Positions 27,913 through 35,604 of a stretch of 37,553 nucleotides of DNA are shown piece by piece. The stretch lies in the NCBI GenBank assembly GCA_002779825.1, contig PEVN01000388.1:1-37553 (forward strand), given 5' to 3'. The notes under the pieces are model-generated. The model was given only the letters and a program-made list of their open reading frames with translations, was not told the origin of the DNA and ran no database searches. Position numbers and translations under genes: made by a program. Within the stretch, counting starts at the first letter, position 1. The number at the start of each line of letters is the position of its first letter. Origin of the DNA: Armatimonadetes bacterium CG06_land_8_20_14_3_00_66_21 (GTDB lineage: Bacteria > Armatimonadota > Abditibacteriia > CG2-30-66-41).

Positions 27913-29426
27913 TGCTTCGGCTCGGGCGCCACCCAGTGGAACCCCTTCGAGAGGAACCGCTTCTTGGACTTGGCAGACTCGATGTCGGCGATGAGCCGCG
28001 CCACCAGATGGGGGCACTTGGTTGCCTTGGCGGCCGTGATGGGCTGGGTGGCCTTCGCGTTCTTGTCCGGGAGGTAGACGATCTCCAGCGTCTCGCCGAG
28101 CTTGCCGCAGTTCGCTTTGTAGACCACCACGGCGTCCAGCGATCCCGTGCCCGCCCTCAACTGGTTCACCAGGAGGTCCGCCGTCGGGGTCGAGGTCTTG
28201 ACGTTCTTCCAGACCTGCGCGTAGATCCCCTGTTCCTCCAGCAGCCGTTTGGTCAGCGCGCCGAGGGTGCTCTGCTCCGGGTTCGCCAGACCCAGCTTCA
28301 GCCCCGGCCGGGCCAGGTCTCTGAACGTCCTCAAGCCGAGCGGGTTGCCCTTGGGCACGAGCATGACAATCTCGGTGCTGGCGATATCCTGCGGCTCGAG
28401 AAACAGATCCGCCACCGGTGGCACGAACGACACGTCGCACGCCATGTAGGCGTCCGGCCGGCCGCCGGCTTTCATCTGCCCCACCAGGATGCCGCAGCCG
28501 TTGTAGACCGTGGAGATGCTGCACCCTTCGCGCGCCTCGAACTCGTGAACCGTGTCCTCGATGGCTACTCGGTTGACACCGCCACTGTAGAACAGGATCT
28601 CCGGTCTCTCGGCCCACACGTCCCCCTCGACCACTTCGTAGCCGTGCTCCGCAAACGTCTTCAGCCCCTTGTCCCTCGCACCGAGGTACCGGCAGAACCG
28701 GAGCGCTGCCGTCGGCTGCTTGCAGCTCTTGAGAACGCCAATCAGCACGTCCTTGGTCGCTTTGTCGAAGACCGGCACACGCACGGCCTCGATCTCCGGG
28801 TACTGGTTCGCCGTCGCGTCCCAGAGGATCGCCGCGTCGACGGAGCCGATCTTCAGGTCGTTGGCAAGGTCGGTCACCGTGGGCTTGAAGACGACGGCCG
28901 CCTCTTTCAGCCGCTCCCAGTGCCCGCTCTTCGTCAGCAACTCCTCGGTCAGCCGGCCGATGGACGCCGCCTCCGGGCTGCCCAACGCGACGCGCACCTC
29001 CTTGCGCAGCAGGTCGTCGAGGCCGCGGATGTGCTTCGGGTTCCCCTTGGCCACGCCGATGACCGGGCGCATCCGCGCCAGCGGAATGACTTCCTCGACC
29101 AGGTTCTTCTCGCGGGCGAGGTCGAGATAGCTCTGGTCGGCGGCGAGGAACAGGTCGCCGGTGTGCGTCACGGTGAGGCTGCTCAGCAGCGTCCCCGAGC
29201 CCTGGTACTGAGGCTCGATCTCCACGGAGTAGCGCCGTCCGTACTCCTGCGCCACTTCGTCCACCGGCTGCTTGAGGCCGGCCGCGCAGTAGAGGACGAG
29301 GTGCTGCCTCACCTTGCCGGGTGCTTGCGTGGTCGCGGTCGGTGCCGGTGCCTTCCTGTGCAGGAGGAGCACACACAGACCGAGGACCACGAGTGTTCCG
29401 AGCAGTGCTTTCCAGCCGGTATTCAT
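27909..29426 (-). CDS. Periplasmic substrate-binding protein with two tandem ModA-like domains
   Basis: 505 aa. First domain LVLYCAAGLKQPVDEVAQEY...GDLFLAADQSYLDLA...KGNPKHIRGLDDLLRKEVRVALGSPEAASIGRLTEELL...VDAAILWDATANQ. Second domain ILFYSGGVNRVAIEDTVHEFEAREGC...GNPLGLRTFRDLARPGLKLGLANPEQSTLGALTKRLLEEQG...SLDAVVVYKANC. Confidence 0.85.
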   Translation of the reverse strand: MNTGWKALLGTLVVLGLCVLLLHRKAPAPTATTQAPGKVRQHLVLYCAAGLKQPVDEVAQEYGRRYSVEIEPQYQGSGTLLSSLTVTHTGDLFLAADQSYLDLAREKNLVEEVIPLARMRPVIGVAKGNPKHIRGLDDLLRKEVRVALGSPEAASIGRLTEELLTKSGHWERLKEAAVVFKPTVTDLANDLKIGSVDAAILWDATANQYPEIEAVRVPVFDKATKDVLIGVLKSCKQPTAALRFCRYLGARDKGLKTFAEHGYEVVEGDVWAERPEILFYSGGVNRVAIEDTVHEFEAREGCSISTVYNGCGILVGQMKAGGRPDAYMACDVSFVPPVADLFLEPQDIASTEIVMLVPKGNPLGLRTFRDLARPGLKLGLANPEQSTLGALTKRLLEEQGIYAQVWKNVKTSTPTADLLVNQLRAGTGSLDAVVVYKANCGKLGETLEIVYLPDKNAKATQPITAAKATKCPHLVARLIADIESAKSKKRFLSKGFHWVAPEPKQ

Positions 29427-29522
29427 ACACGATTCCCCCGAAAAAGCAGAAAGCCAGTACGTAAACCACCCATTATAGCGCCCGCTTGGCAGGGCGCGTC
29501 AGTGCTGCGGCAGGCTGCTCGC

Positions 29523-30353
29523 TCACACGACTTTGGCGTACTCTTCCGCCAACTGCCGGGCGATCTCTGCGTCCACGCGATGGAACGGGCGCTGGCCGCT
29601 CGCGAGGTCAGCCTCGGGAACCTCGCACACCAACAGCGTGTGCGTGAACAGCCCGGCTGCAACCAGCACCCGACCGCAGCGGTTCAGAATGAACGAATCA
29701 CCGACGCCCACGCCCTTCCGACCGAAGATCGGTTCGCCGACGGATTCCGGCACGGTGACGTTGGCCCTGACCACGTACACGTCGTTCTTGACGGCCAGCG
29801 CAATGTGGTGTTGACGAACGCGCCATGTGTGGTCCTCCACCCCGTCGTACCCAATGTAGTTGAAGTGCGGCGAAAAGAGGATCTGCGCACCGCGCATGGT
29901 CTCGATCCGGGCGGGTTCCATGAAGGAGGAGTCGGCACAAATGATGACGCCGAACGTCACGCCGTCCCGCTCGAACACGGGGAACTCATGACCGCGCTCG
30001 AAGTACTCGTACACCAGGTAGTTCTTCGAGTAGCGCCCCAGCAGCTTCCCACGCTCGATCACCACGGCGGTGTTGTACAACTTGTCGCCACGCAGCTCAT
30101 TCAGCCCGAGAATCAGCGTCGGCGAGTAGCCCCTCACCCGTTCGAGCAGCGCGGCGAACTCGTCGCCTGCCAGCTCCACCGAGTTGGCCAGCGCCTGCTC
30201 CTGCGTAGGAAAGTAGCCATGGAGAAAAGTCTCCGGCATGCAGAGAACGCTGGCTCCCGCGGCTTCCGCACTTTCGAGGGAGTCGAGCGTCGCCTGTAGG
30301 TTTGCCTCCGCGTCGCCGAAGACGACCGGCCCTTGATAGGCAGCTATCTTCAT
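29523..30353 (-). CDS. Carbon-nitrogen hydrolase (nitrilase superfamily)
   Basis: 276 aa with catalytic triad contexts E (CMPETFLHGY), K (RYSKNYLVYEY) and C (VIICADSSFMEPAR). Confidence 0.9.
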   Translation of the reverse strand: MKIAAYQGPVVFGDAEANLQATLDSLESAEAAGASVLCMPETFLHGYFPTQEQALANSVELAGDEFAALLERVRGYSPTLILGLNELRGDKLYNTAVVIERGKLLGRYSKNYLVYEYFERGHEFPVFERDGVTFGVIICADSSFMEPARIETMRGAQILFSPHFNYIGYDGVEDHTWRVRQHHIALAVKNDVYVVRANVTVPESVGEPIFGRKGVGVGDSFILNRCGRVLVAAGLFTHTLLVCEVPEADLASGQRPFHRVDAEIARQLAEEYAKVV

Positions 30354-30394
30354 GGTGTCCCTCGCGTCATCGCCTGCACGGCAGTCTGTGCCCG

Positions 30395-30403
30395 TGCTAT
30401 ACT
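30395..30403 (+). promoter_or_regulatory. Possible extended -10 promoter (TGCTATACT) for the DUF2007-like gene
   Basis: cgTGcTATACTgat in the divergent intergenic region 30354-30484. -35 weak. Confidence 0.35.
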
Positions 30404-30484
30404 GATTCCAGGTTCGCGAGGCAAGCAGCGCGGACCTTCTGCAGCCCTGACACCGCGCCCGGTTTACGGGCACTCGTGGTAAAC

Positions 30485-30916
30485 ATGACAGAGCAACCCG
30501 GCGACCTCGACTCCCCTTGGCACGACGGTTCTGACCCCGGTGTGGCGGTGACCGGCCCCTTGGTCTGCGTGCACACGTGCGGGGAAGCCGCCGAAGCCGA
30601 CGCCCTCCACGACCTGCTCTCACGAAGTGGCATCCGCACCTTGACCGATCGAGCCGCTGGCGCCGGGGAGCCGGCCGGGACGCTTTTCAACCTGCTCATC
30701 CACCCGTCCGACCTGCCGGCCGCTTCCCAGCTTCTCAGGGCGCACGGGTTCGACCTCCCTGCTCCGGCCGAGGTCAATCCCGGCGGCGCCCGGAGGGGCG
30801 TGCGCTTGAGCCTGACGGGGGCGATTCCCGCGCGACGCTCGGGGCTAATGATCTGGCTCGCCGTCGGTCTCGCGGTCGCCTTCTGGCGGGACTTCGCGAG
30901 GTTGCTGTCCAAGTGA
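30485..30916 (+). CDS. DUF2007-like (putative signal-transducing) domain protein with C-terminal TM helix
   Basis: 143 aa: LVCVHTCGEAAEADALHDLLSRSGIRTLTD...FNLLIHPSDLPAASQLLRAHGF then hydrophobic LMIWLAVGLAVAFW. Confidence 0.65.
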   Translation: MTEQPGDLDSPWHDGSDPGVAVTGPLVCVHTCGEAAEADALHDLLSRSGIRTLTDRAAGAGEPAGTLFNLLIHPSDLPAASQLLRAHGFDLPAPAEVNPGGARRGVRLSLTGAIPARRSGLMIWLAVGLAVAFWRDFARLLSK

Positions 30917-30990
30917 CTTCGGCCGCCCGGGCGCGCCGGAGGGTTGAGTTCTGCGGCGGATGAGAACGAGGTGGCTGCCGTGCCACTGGA

Positions 30991-31025
30991 CCCCAATCTA
31001 CAATCTGGGATCTGAGATCTGCACT
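30991..31025 (+). repeat. Degenerate period-7 repeat just upstream of the FtsX-like gene SD
   Basis: ccccaat ctacaat ctgggat ctgagat ctgcact. Confidence 0.65.
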
Positions 31026-31040
31026 CCGGTAGGAGGACCT

Positions 31041-32180
31041 ATGTCGGTTGCCGCCTTGTTGTTCAAAGAGATCCGGTTCCGCTGGCTGAGCTTTCTCCTC
31101 GGCCTGTTTGCCGTCGCCGCCGCGGTGACGCTGTTCGTCGCCCTGCTCAGCCTGGAGCGGGCTTCTGAGGACGAGACGCGGCGGCTCATGCGCGACCTGG
31201 GCTTCAACTTGGTCATCGTCCCCAAAGACACCAACATGGAGGACTTCTGGGCCAGCGACTTCGCGGACAAGGAGATGCCCGAGGAGTACGTGGAGCGCGT
31301 GGCTAACGCGAAGAACGTCAGTGCGGAGCATTACGTGGCGATGCTCCGGAAGCGCGTCGCGTGGCGCGGGAAGCAGGTTCTGCTGACCGGCGTGCTGCCG
31401 GAGTTGGGCGCGCTCGGGAAGAAGAAGAAGTCGCCGATGGGGTTCCAGATCCCGCCCGGGTCAGCGTATGTCGGCTACGAGCTGTGGCGCAGCCTGGGTA
31501 TCAGCGACGGCGACACCGTTGAGGTGCTGGGGAAGCGCCTGAAGGTCGTGCACTGCATGTTTGAGTCGGGGAGCAAAGACGACATCTCGCTCTATGCCCA
31601 CCTGCACGACGTGCAGGCGATGCTCGGCAAGCCCGGCAGGATCAACACCATCCAGGCACTTGGGTGCATGTGCTACGGGGAGCGGCTGCCTGTGCTCCGC
31701 CAGCAACTCAACGAGGCGCTGCCGGAAGCAAAGGTGTCGGAGATGTCCGCCATCGCCGAGGCGCGCTTAGAGACTCGGCACATGGTCGCCCAGTATGGCG
31801 GGCTCATTCTCCTGATCGTGCTGATTGTGGGCACGCTCTGGGTGGCGGTGCTGTCGTTCCTGAATGTCAGAGAGCGCGAGCAGGAAATCGGCATCCTGCG
31901 GGCGTTGGGGATTCGGTCGGGGCAGATCGCGTCCCTATTCCTCTGGCGGGCGGTCCTGACCGGGCTTGTCGGCGCGGTCGTGGGCTTTGCGGCTGGCACG
32001 ATGCTCTGCCTTCAGCTCGGCCCCGGTCTCTTCAAGATCACCCATGCGAAGATCGCGCCGCTGTACCCGTTGCTGGGCTGGTCCGTCCTGGTGGCGCCGC
32101 TCGTCGCCGCCGCCGCCAGCTTTCTTCCCACGATGGCCGCCGTGACCCAGGATCCGGCTGTGACACTGGTGAGGGAATAG
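31041..32180 (+). CDS. ABC transporter permease of the FtsX/MacB type
   Basis: AGGAGG SD, ATG 31041; one N-terminal TM, a large extracytoplasmic domain, then three TM helices with LNVREREQEIGILRALGIRSGQIASLFLWRAVLTGLVGAVVGFAAG. Confidence 0.85.
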   Translation: MSVAALLFKEIRFRWLSFLLGLFAVAAAVTLFVALLSLERASEDETRRLMRDLGFNLVIVPKDTNMEDFWASDFADKEMPEEYVERVANAKNVSAEHYVAMLRKRVAWRGKQVLLTGVLPELGALGKKKKSPMGFQIPPGSAYVGYELWRSLGISDGDTVEVLGKRLKVVHCMFESGSKDDISLYAHLHDVQAMLGKPGRINTIQALGCMCYGERLPVLRQQLNEALPEAKVSEMSAIAEARLETRHMVAQYGGLILLIVLIVGTLWVAVLSFLNVREREQEIGILRALGIRSGQIASLFLWRAVLTGLVGAVVGFAAGTMLCLQLGPGLFKITHAKIAPLYPLLGWSVLVAPLVAAAASFLPTMAAVTQDPAVTLVRE

Positions 32181-32183
32181 CTC

Positions 32184-32840
32184 ATGATCGCGCTGGAAAA
32201 CGTCCGGAAGGTATACCGCACCAAGCGTGGCGAGGTTCCGGCCTTGGACGGGGTCAGCTTCTCAGTTGCGGCGGGTGAGTTCCTCACTGTGCGGGGCCCC
32301 AGCGGCTGCGGCAAGTCGACGCTGCTCCTGACGATTGGCGGAATGGTGCGGCCAACCCAGGGCACAGTCACGGTGGACGGCAAAGACGTGTACGCCCTGT
32401 CCGCGGCGCAGCGCGCGGCATTCCGGGCGGACAACATTGGCTTCGTGTTCCAGATGTTCCACTTGGTGCCGTACCTGACGGTGCTGGAGAACGTGTTGCT
32501 GCCCACGGCCGCCGGGGGCGGGAGTGCCGGTGAGGCTGAAGCGCTCGCCTTGCTGGAGCGCTTCCGGATGACCGACCGCGCGCACCACAAACCGGCCGAA
32601 CTGAGCACCGGCGAACGCCAGCGCGCCGCGCTTGCCCGCGCGCTGCTGAGACGGCCGGGGCTCCTCCTGGCCGATGAGCCCACGGGCAACCTGGACCCGG
32701 AGAACGCCGCGGAAGTCATGAGCTATTTCACGGAGTACCATCACGAGGGCGGCACGGTGGTTCTGGTGACGCACGAACAAGCCGCTGCCGACCATGCTCA
32801 CCGGACCGTGACGATTCGCGGCGGGAAGCTCGCGCAGTGA
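32184..32840 (+). CDS. ABC transporter ATP-binding protein, LolD/MacB-like
   Basis: Walker A GPSGCGKST, NIGFVFQMFHLVPYLTVLENVLLP, LSTGERQRAALARALLRRPGLLLADEPTGNLD. Confidence 0.92.
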   Translation: MIALENVRKVYRTKRGEVPALDGVSFSVAAGEFLTVRGPSGCGKSTLLLTIGGMVRPTQGTVTVDGKDVYALSAAQRAAFRADNIGFVFQMFHLVPYLTVLENVLLPTAAGGGSAGEAEALALLERFRMTDRAHHKPAELSTGERQRAALARALLRRPGLLLADEPTGNLDPENAAEVMSYFTEYHHEGGTVVLVTHEQAAADHAHRTVTIRGGKLAQ

Positions 32841-33739
32841 TGAAAGCTCCCTCGAGGCGCGTTCCTTCTCGACCCACCGGCGCTGCGTCACTGACGATGG
32901 CTGCCGGTGTCTGCCTCGTTCTGGGGTGCGTCGTCGGCTGTCGGCGCGAAGTGCCAACGCCCGCGCGACCGGCTGGCGTCGGCGCAGGCGCACTGCCGCA
33001 GGGGCGAGCGGGGAAGGCTGAGCCCGGCAAACACTCCCTCACCCAAGTCAGGCTGCACCTGTACTGCGCCAGTGCGCTACAGGAAGCGGCCGACCGAGTC
33101 GCGGCTGCCTTCACCAAGGAGACGGGCGCCCTCGTGATCTGCGACTACGCTGGGGCTGGCGTGCTGCTGGCGCAGTTGCGAAAGGGTGTGGCGGGCGACG
33201 TGTTCCTGGCGGACGATGCCCACTACCTCTCCGCCGCCGCGAAGGAGGGCTTGGTCTATTCGCACGCCGAGGCGTACTACTTGACTCCCGTGCTGCTGGT
33301 GAAGACCGGGAATCCGAAGAGCGTCCGGGCGCTGAGGGATTTGACTCGGGCGGGCCTTCGCGTCGGGCTCGGGTCGCCCACGGCGTGCGCGATCGGGCGG
33401 GCGACGGAGGCGCTGCTGAAGGCGAGCGGCGCACGCCTAACGGCAGTGAAGCGGAACACGGTGTTCACTGCCATGTCGGTGGACGAACTGGTTGGGCAAG
33501 TCCGGGAGGGCAGACTGGACGCCGCCATCGTCTGGGATGCAACTGCCAGGCAGTCGCCCGGGGGGACCGATTTCGTGCCCATCCCGTCGGCCCGAACCGG
33601 ATCGGCGCGCGTATCTGTCGGGGTGCTGAAGACGACTCAGAACAAGGAACTCGCTGACCGCCTTGCCCACTTCGTTACGGGCGAGAGCGGCCGCGCGATT
33701 CTCCGGACACTGCAGTTCACGTTGCCCCCCCCGAACTGA
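32837..33739 (+). CDS. ModA-like substrate-binding lipoprotein
   Basis: 300 aa; start overlaps the ATPase stop. Lipobox-like VLGCVVGC; LHLYCASALQEAADRVAAAF...GDVFLADDAHYLSAA...KTGNPKSVRALRDLTRAGLRVGLGSPTACAIGRATEALLKASG...RLDAAIVWDATARQ. Confidence 0.85.
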   Translation: MMKAPSRRVPSRPTGAASLTMAAGVCLVLGCVVGCRREVPTPARPAGVGAGALPQGRAGKAEPGKHSLTQVRLHLYCASALQEAADRVAAAFTKETGALVICDYAGAGVLLAQLRKGVAGDVFLADDAHYLSAAAKEGLVYSHAEAYYLTPVLLVKTGNPKSVRALRDLTRAGLRVGLGSPTACAIGRATEALLKASGARLTAVKRNTVFTAMSVDELVGQVREGRLDAAIVWDATARQSPGGTDFVPIPSARTGSARVSVGVLKTTQNKELADRLAHFVTGESGRAILRTLQFTLPPPN

Positions 33740-33815
33740 GCCACAGACGTCGGCTGCCGGTGTAGGGCTGCCCGCTCGGCAGAACTCGCCGGGCAGGCGA
33801 GGGAGACTGAAGAGA

Positions 33816-34712
33816 TCAGACCGCGTTGAGGAGTTCGCGCAGTCGCGCAATGCTCACGCGAGCGACCCGGTCCAGCGTATCCTCGCTGCCTCCCTGCACG
33901 AATGGCGCGCACATCTCGAACCCGACCCAGCCGTCGTAGCCGCCTGCCCGTAGCCCGCCGAGGAACGCCCCGTAGTCGATGAAGCCTTCGCCGAGCGGGA
34001 CCATCTGCAGGTAGGGCTGCTCCTCCGAGTAGCTCACCAGCGACGGGTTGTAGCGGAACCGCTTGCGGCGCTGGTAGTCGGCGACCGTCGTGAAAACCGT
34101 CCGTGGTGCCAGCGTCCGAGCGGCTTCGGCCAAGTCGTCTCCGTGGAGTGCGGTGCTCCAGGCGTCGAAGCAGGCGCGGCAGTGGGGGTGGTCGATCTCG
34201 GTGAGCAGGTCCCTCAGGGCCAGGTAGTGGACGGCGTGGTCGTGGTGGTTCTGGATACCGAGAGTCACACCGTGCGCGGCCGCCCTGTCGGCCGCCTCGC
34301 GGAGGGTCTCCACCACTCGCCGGTGAACGTCTGCGAACCGTATTCCCGGCCGCTCGAAGGCAGTGAACACGCGCACCACCTCGGTGCCCAACTCCGCGGC
34401 CAGCCGGGCCAGCTCGGCGAGGTACAGGACTTCCTTCTCAGGATACGGGTTGTCCGGGAAGTCCATTCCCGCGCCGAGGTCGGTGTACCCCGCCAGGCAC
34501 GCGACCTCTACGCCTTCGCTGTCGAGGAGCGCCCGCAGCTCGGCGAGGCGAGCCGCGCCCAGATCCAACACGGAGCAGTGTGGCCGCTTGGCCATCAGCA
34601 TGACAGCCTCGGCTCCCAACGGTCGCACCTTGCGGATGACCTGCTCGATCGGCAGGCACACCTGCCCCGGCCAGACCCCGGCAGAGCTCACCGAATGCAG
34701 CGCGATTCTCAC
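33816..34712 (-). CDS. Sugar phosphate isomerase/epimerase (TIM barrel)
   Basis: 298 aa: ELRALLDSEGVEVACLAGYTDLGAG, ADRAAAHGVTLGIQNHHDHAVHYLALRDLLTEIDHPHCRACFDAWS, GGYDGWVGFEMCAPF. Confidence 0.8.
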   Translation of the reverse strand: MRIALHSVSSAGVWPGQVCLPIEQVIRKVRPLGAEAVMLMAKRPHCSVLDLGAARLAELRALLDSEGVEVACLAGYTDLGAGMDFPDNPYPEKEVLYLAELARLAAELGTEVVRVFTAFERPGIRFADVHRRVVETLREAADRAAAHGVTLGIQNHHDHAVHYLALRDLLTEIDHPHCRACFDAWSTALHGDDLAEAARTLAPRTVFTTVADYQRRKRFRYNPSLVSYSEEQPYLQMVPLGEGFIDYGAFLGGLRAGGYDGWVGFEMCAPFVQGGSEDTLDRVARVSIARLRELLNAV

Positions 34713-34727
34713 GGCGATGCGGCTCCC

Positions 34728-35486
34728 TCAGAAGTCGTCCAGGTCGTCATCCAGGCCGAAGTCCAGCGTCCCTACCGGCGCTCCCTCGACGTGGCTGTCA
34801 ACGCCCTCCCAGTCCGTCATCTCTCCCAGCTCTGCCGCGCAGTACTCGCAGGCGAAGATCTCCTTGGCGTCGGCTTCGCGGCGGGAGAGGGCCGTCTTCC
34901 GACCACAGATTGCGCAGCGGTACGCACGGCAGTCGTGACAGCGGATGGGGGACTTCCAGCCGTGCTCCCGAAACACCTTCTGTTGGTGCGCCGTCCAGAC
35001 CCATGCCTCTCCGCAGTCGAGGCACTTGAGACGCCGATCCGAGAGCGGCTTCGGCAATGACCACCCCACCAGCGCCGCCTTCTCCATCACCTCGTTGCGC
35101 CACGCCGGCAGGATCCCGCCGGCCCGGCTCCAGAGCACCTGGGGCTCGACATTCAGGAAGAGCCGCTCATCGAAGTCGAAGTTGGGGTCCACCAACAGCG
35201 GCTCCACTTTCTTGACGCCAACCCAGCCGATGAAGCTGCGGTCGGCCGCACTCAGGATCCAGACGGCCCATTTGTGCGAGATCGACGTGAGCCGCCGCGC
35301 CGCCCGGGCCACGCCTTCGACGGCGTCGCGACTGTCGATAAGCACCGCCAGGTCGAGATCGCCCGGCTCCACGGTGTCGGTGGCGGTCGAGCCCACCACC
35401 GCCACCTCCACGACGCCGGCGAGTTGCTGCGTCTGGTCGGCGAACTGCTGAGTCATTCGCTCGAAGCGATCACGAATGGAATCCAT
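34728..35486 (-). CDS. Nucleotidyltransferase-like domain fused to zinc-ribbon domains with acidic C-terminal tail
   Basis: VEVAVVGSTATDTVEPGDLDLAVLID (NTase GS...DxD pattern); DRRLKCLDCGEAWVWTAHQQKVFREHGWKSPIRCHDCRAYRCAICGRK...FACEYCAAEL (four CxxC pairs); ends DFGLDDDLDDF. Confidence 0.75.
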   Translation of the reverse strand: MDSIRDRFERMTQQFADQTQQLAGVVEVAVVGSTATDTVEPGDLDLAVLIDSRDAVEGVARAARRLTSISHKWAVWILSAADRSFIGWVGVKKVEPLLVDPNFDFDERLFLNVEPQVLWSRAGGILPAWRNEVMEKAALVGWSLPKPLSDRRLKCLDCGEAWVWTAHQQKVFREHGWKSPIRCHDCRAYRCAICGRKTALSRREADAKEIFACEYCAAELGEMTDWEGVDSHVEGAPVGTLDFGLDDDLDDF

Positions 35487-35604
35487 CGAAGGGCGCTCCT
35501 CTCTGAGGGGGTCACCTGCCCACGGAGAGGGTAATACGCCGCGCCCGGTCAGAATCCTGCCGGCGGAAGTTGCTCTCGATCCACCTCTTCACCGACCCGC
35601 GAGG

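Noticed and set aside
27913-29469. N-terminal part of the 801-aa ORF containing the permease
   Set aside because: Alternate-frame shadow of the tandem binding protein; the permease begins at ATG 27912, overlapping the upstream stop.
27873-30299. 808-aa + strand ORF
   Set aside because: Antisense shadow of the tandem binding protein and C-N hydrolase genes; low-complexity composition.
33768-33796. ctgcccg...cgggcag hairpin between convergent genes as a terminator
   Set aside because: Only a 7-bp stem with a 15-nt loop and no T-tract; cannot be distinguished from chance in such GC-rich DNA.
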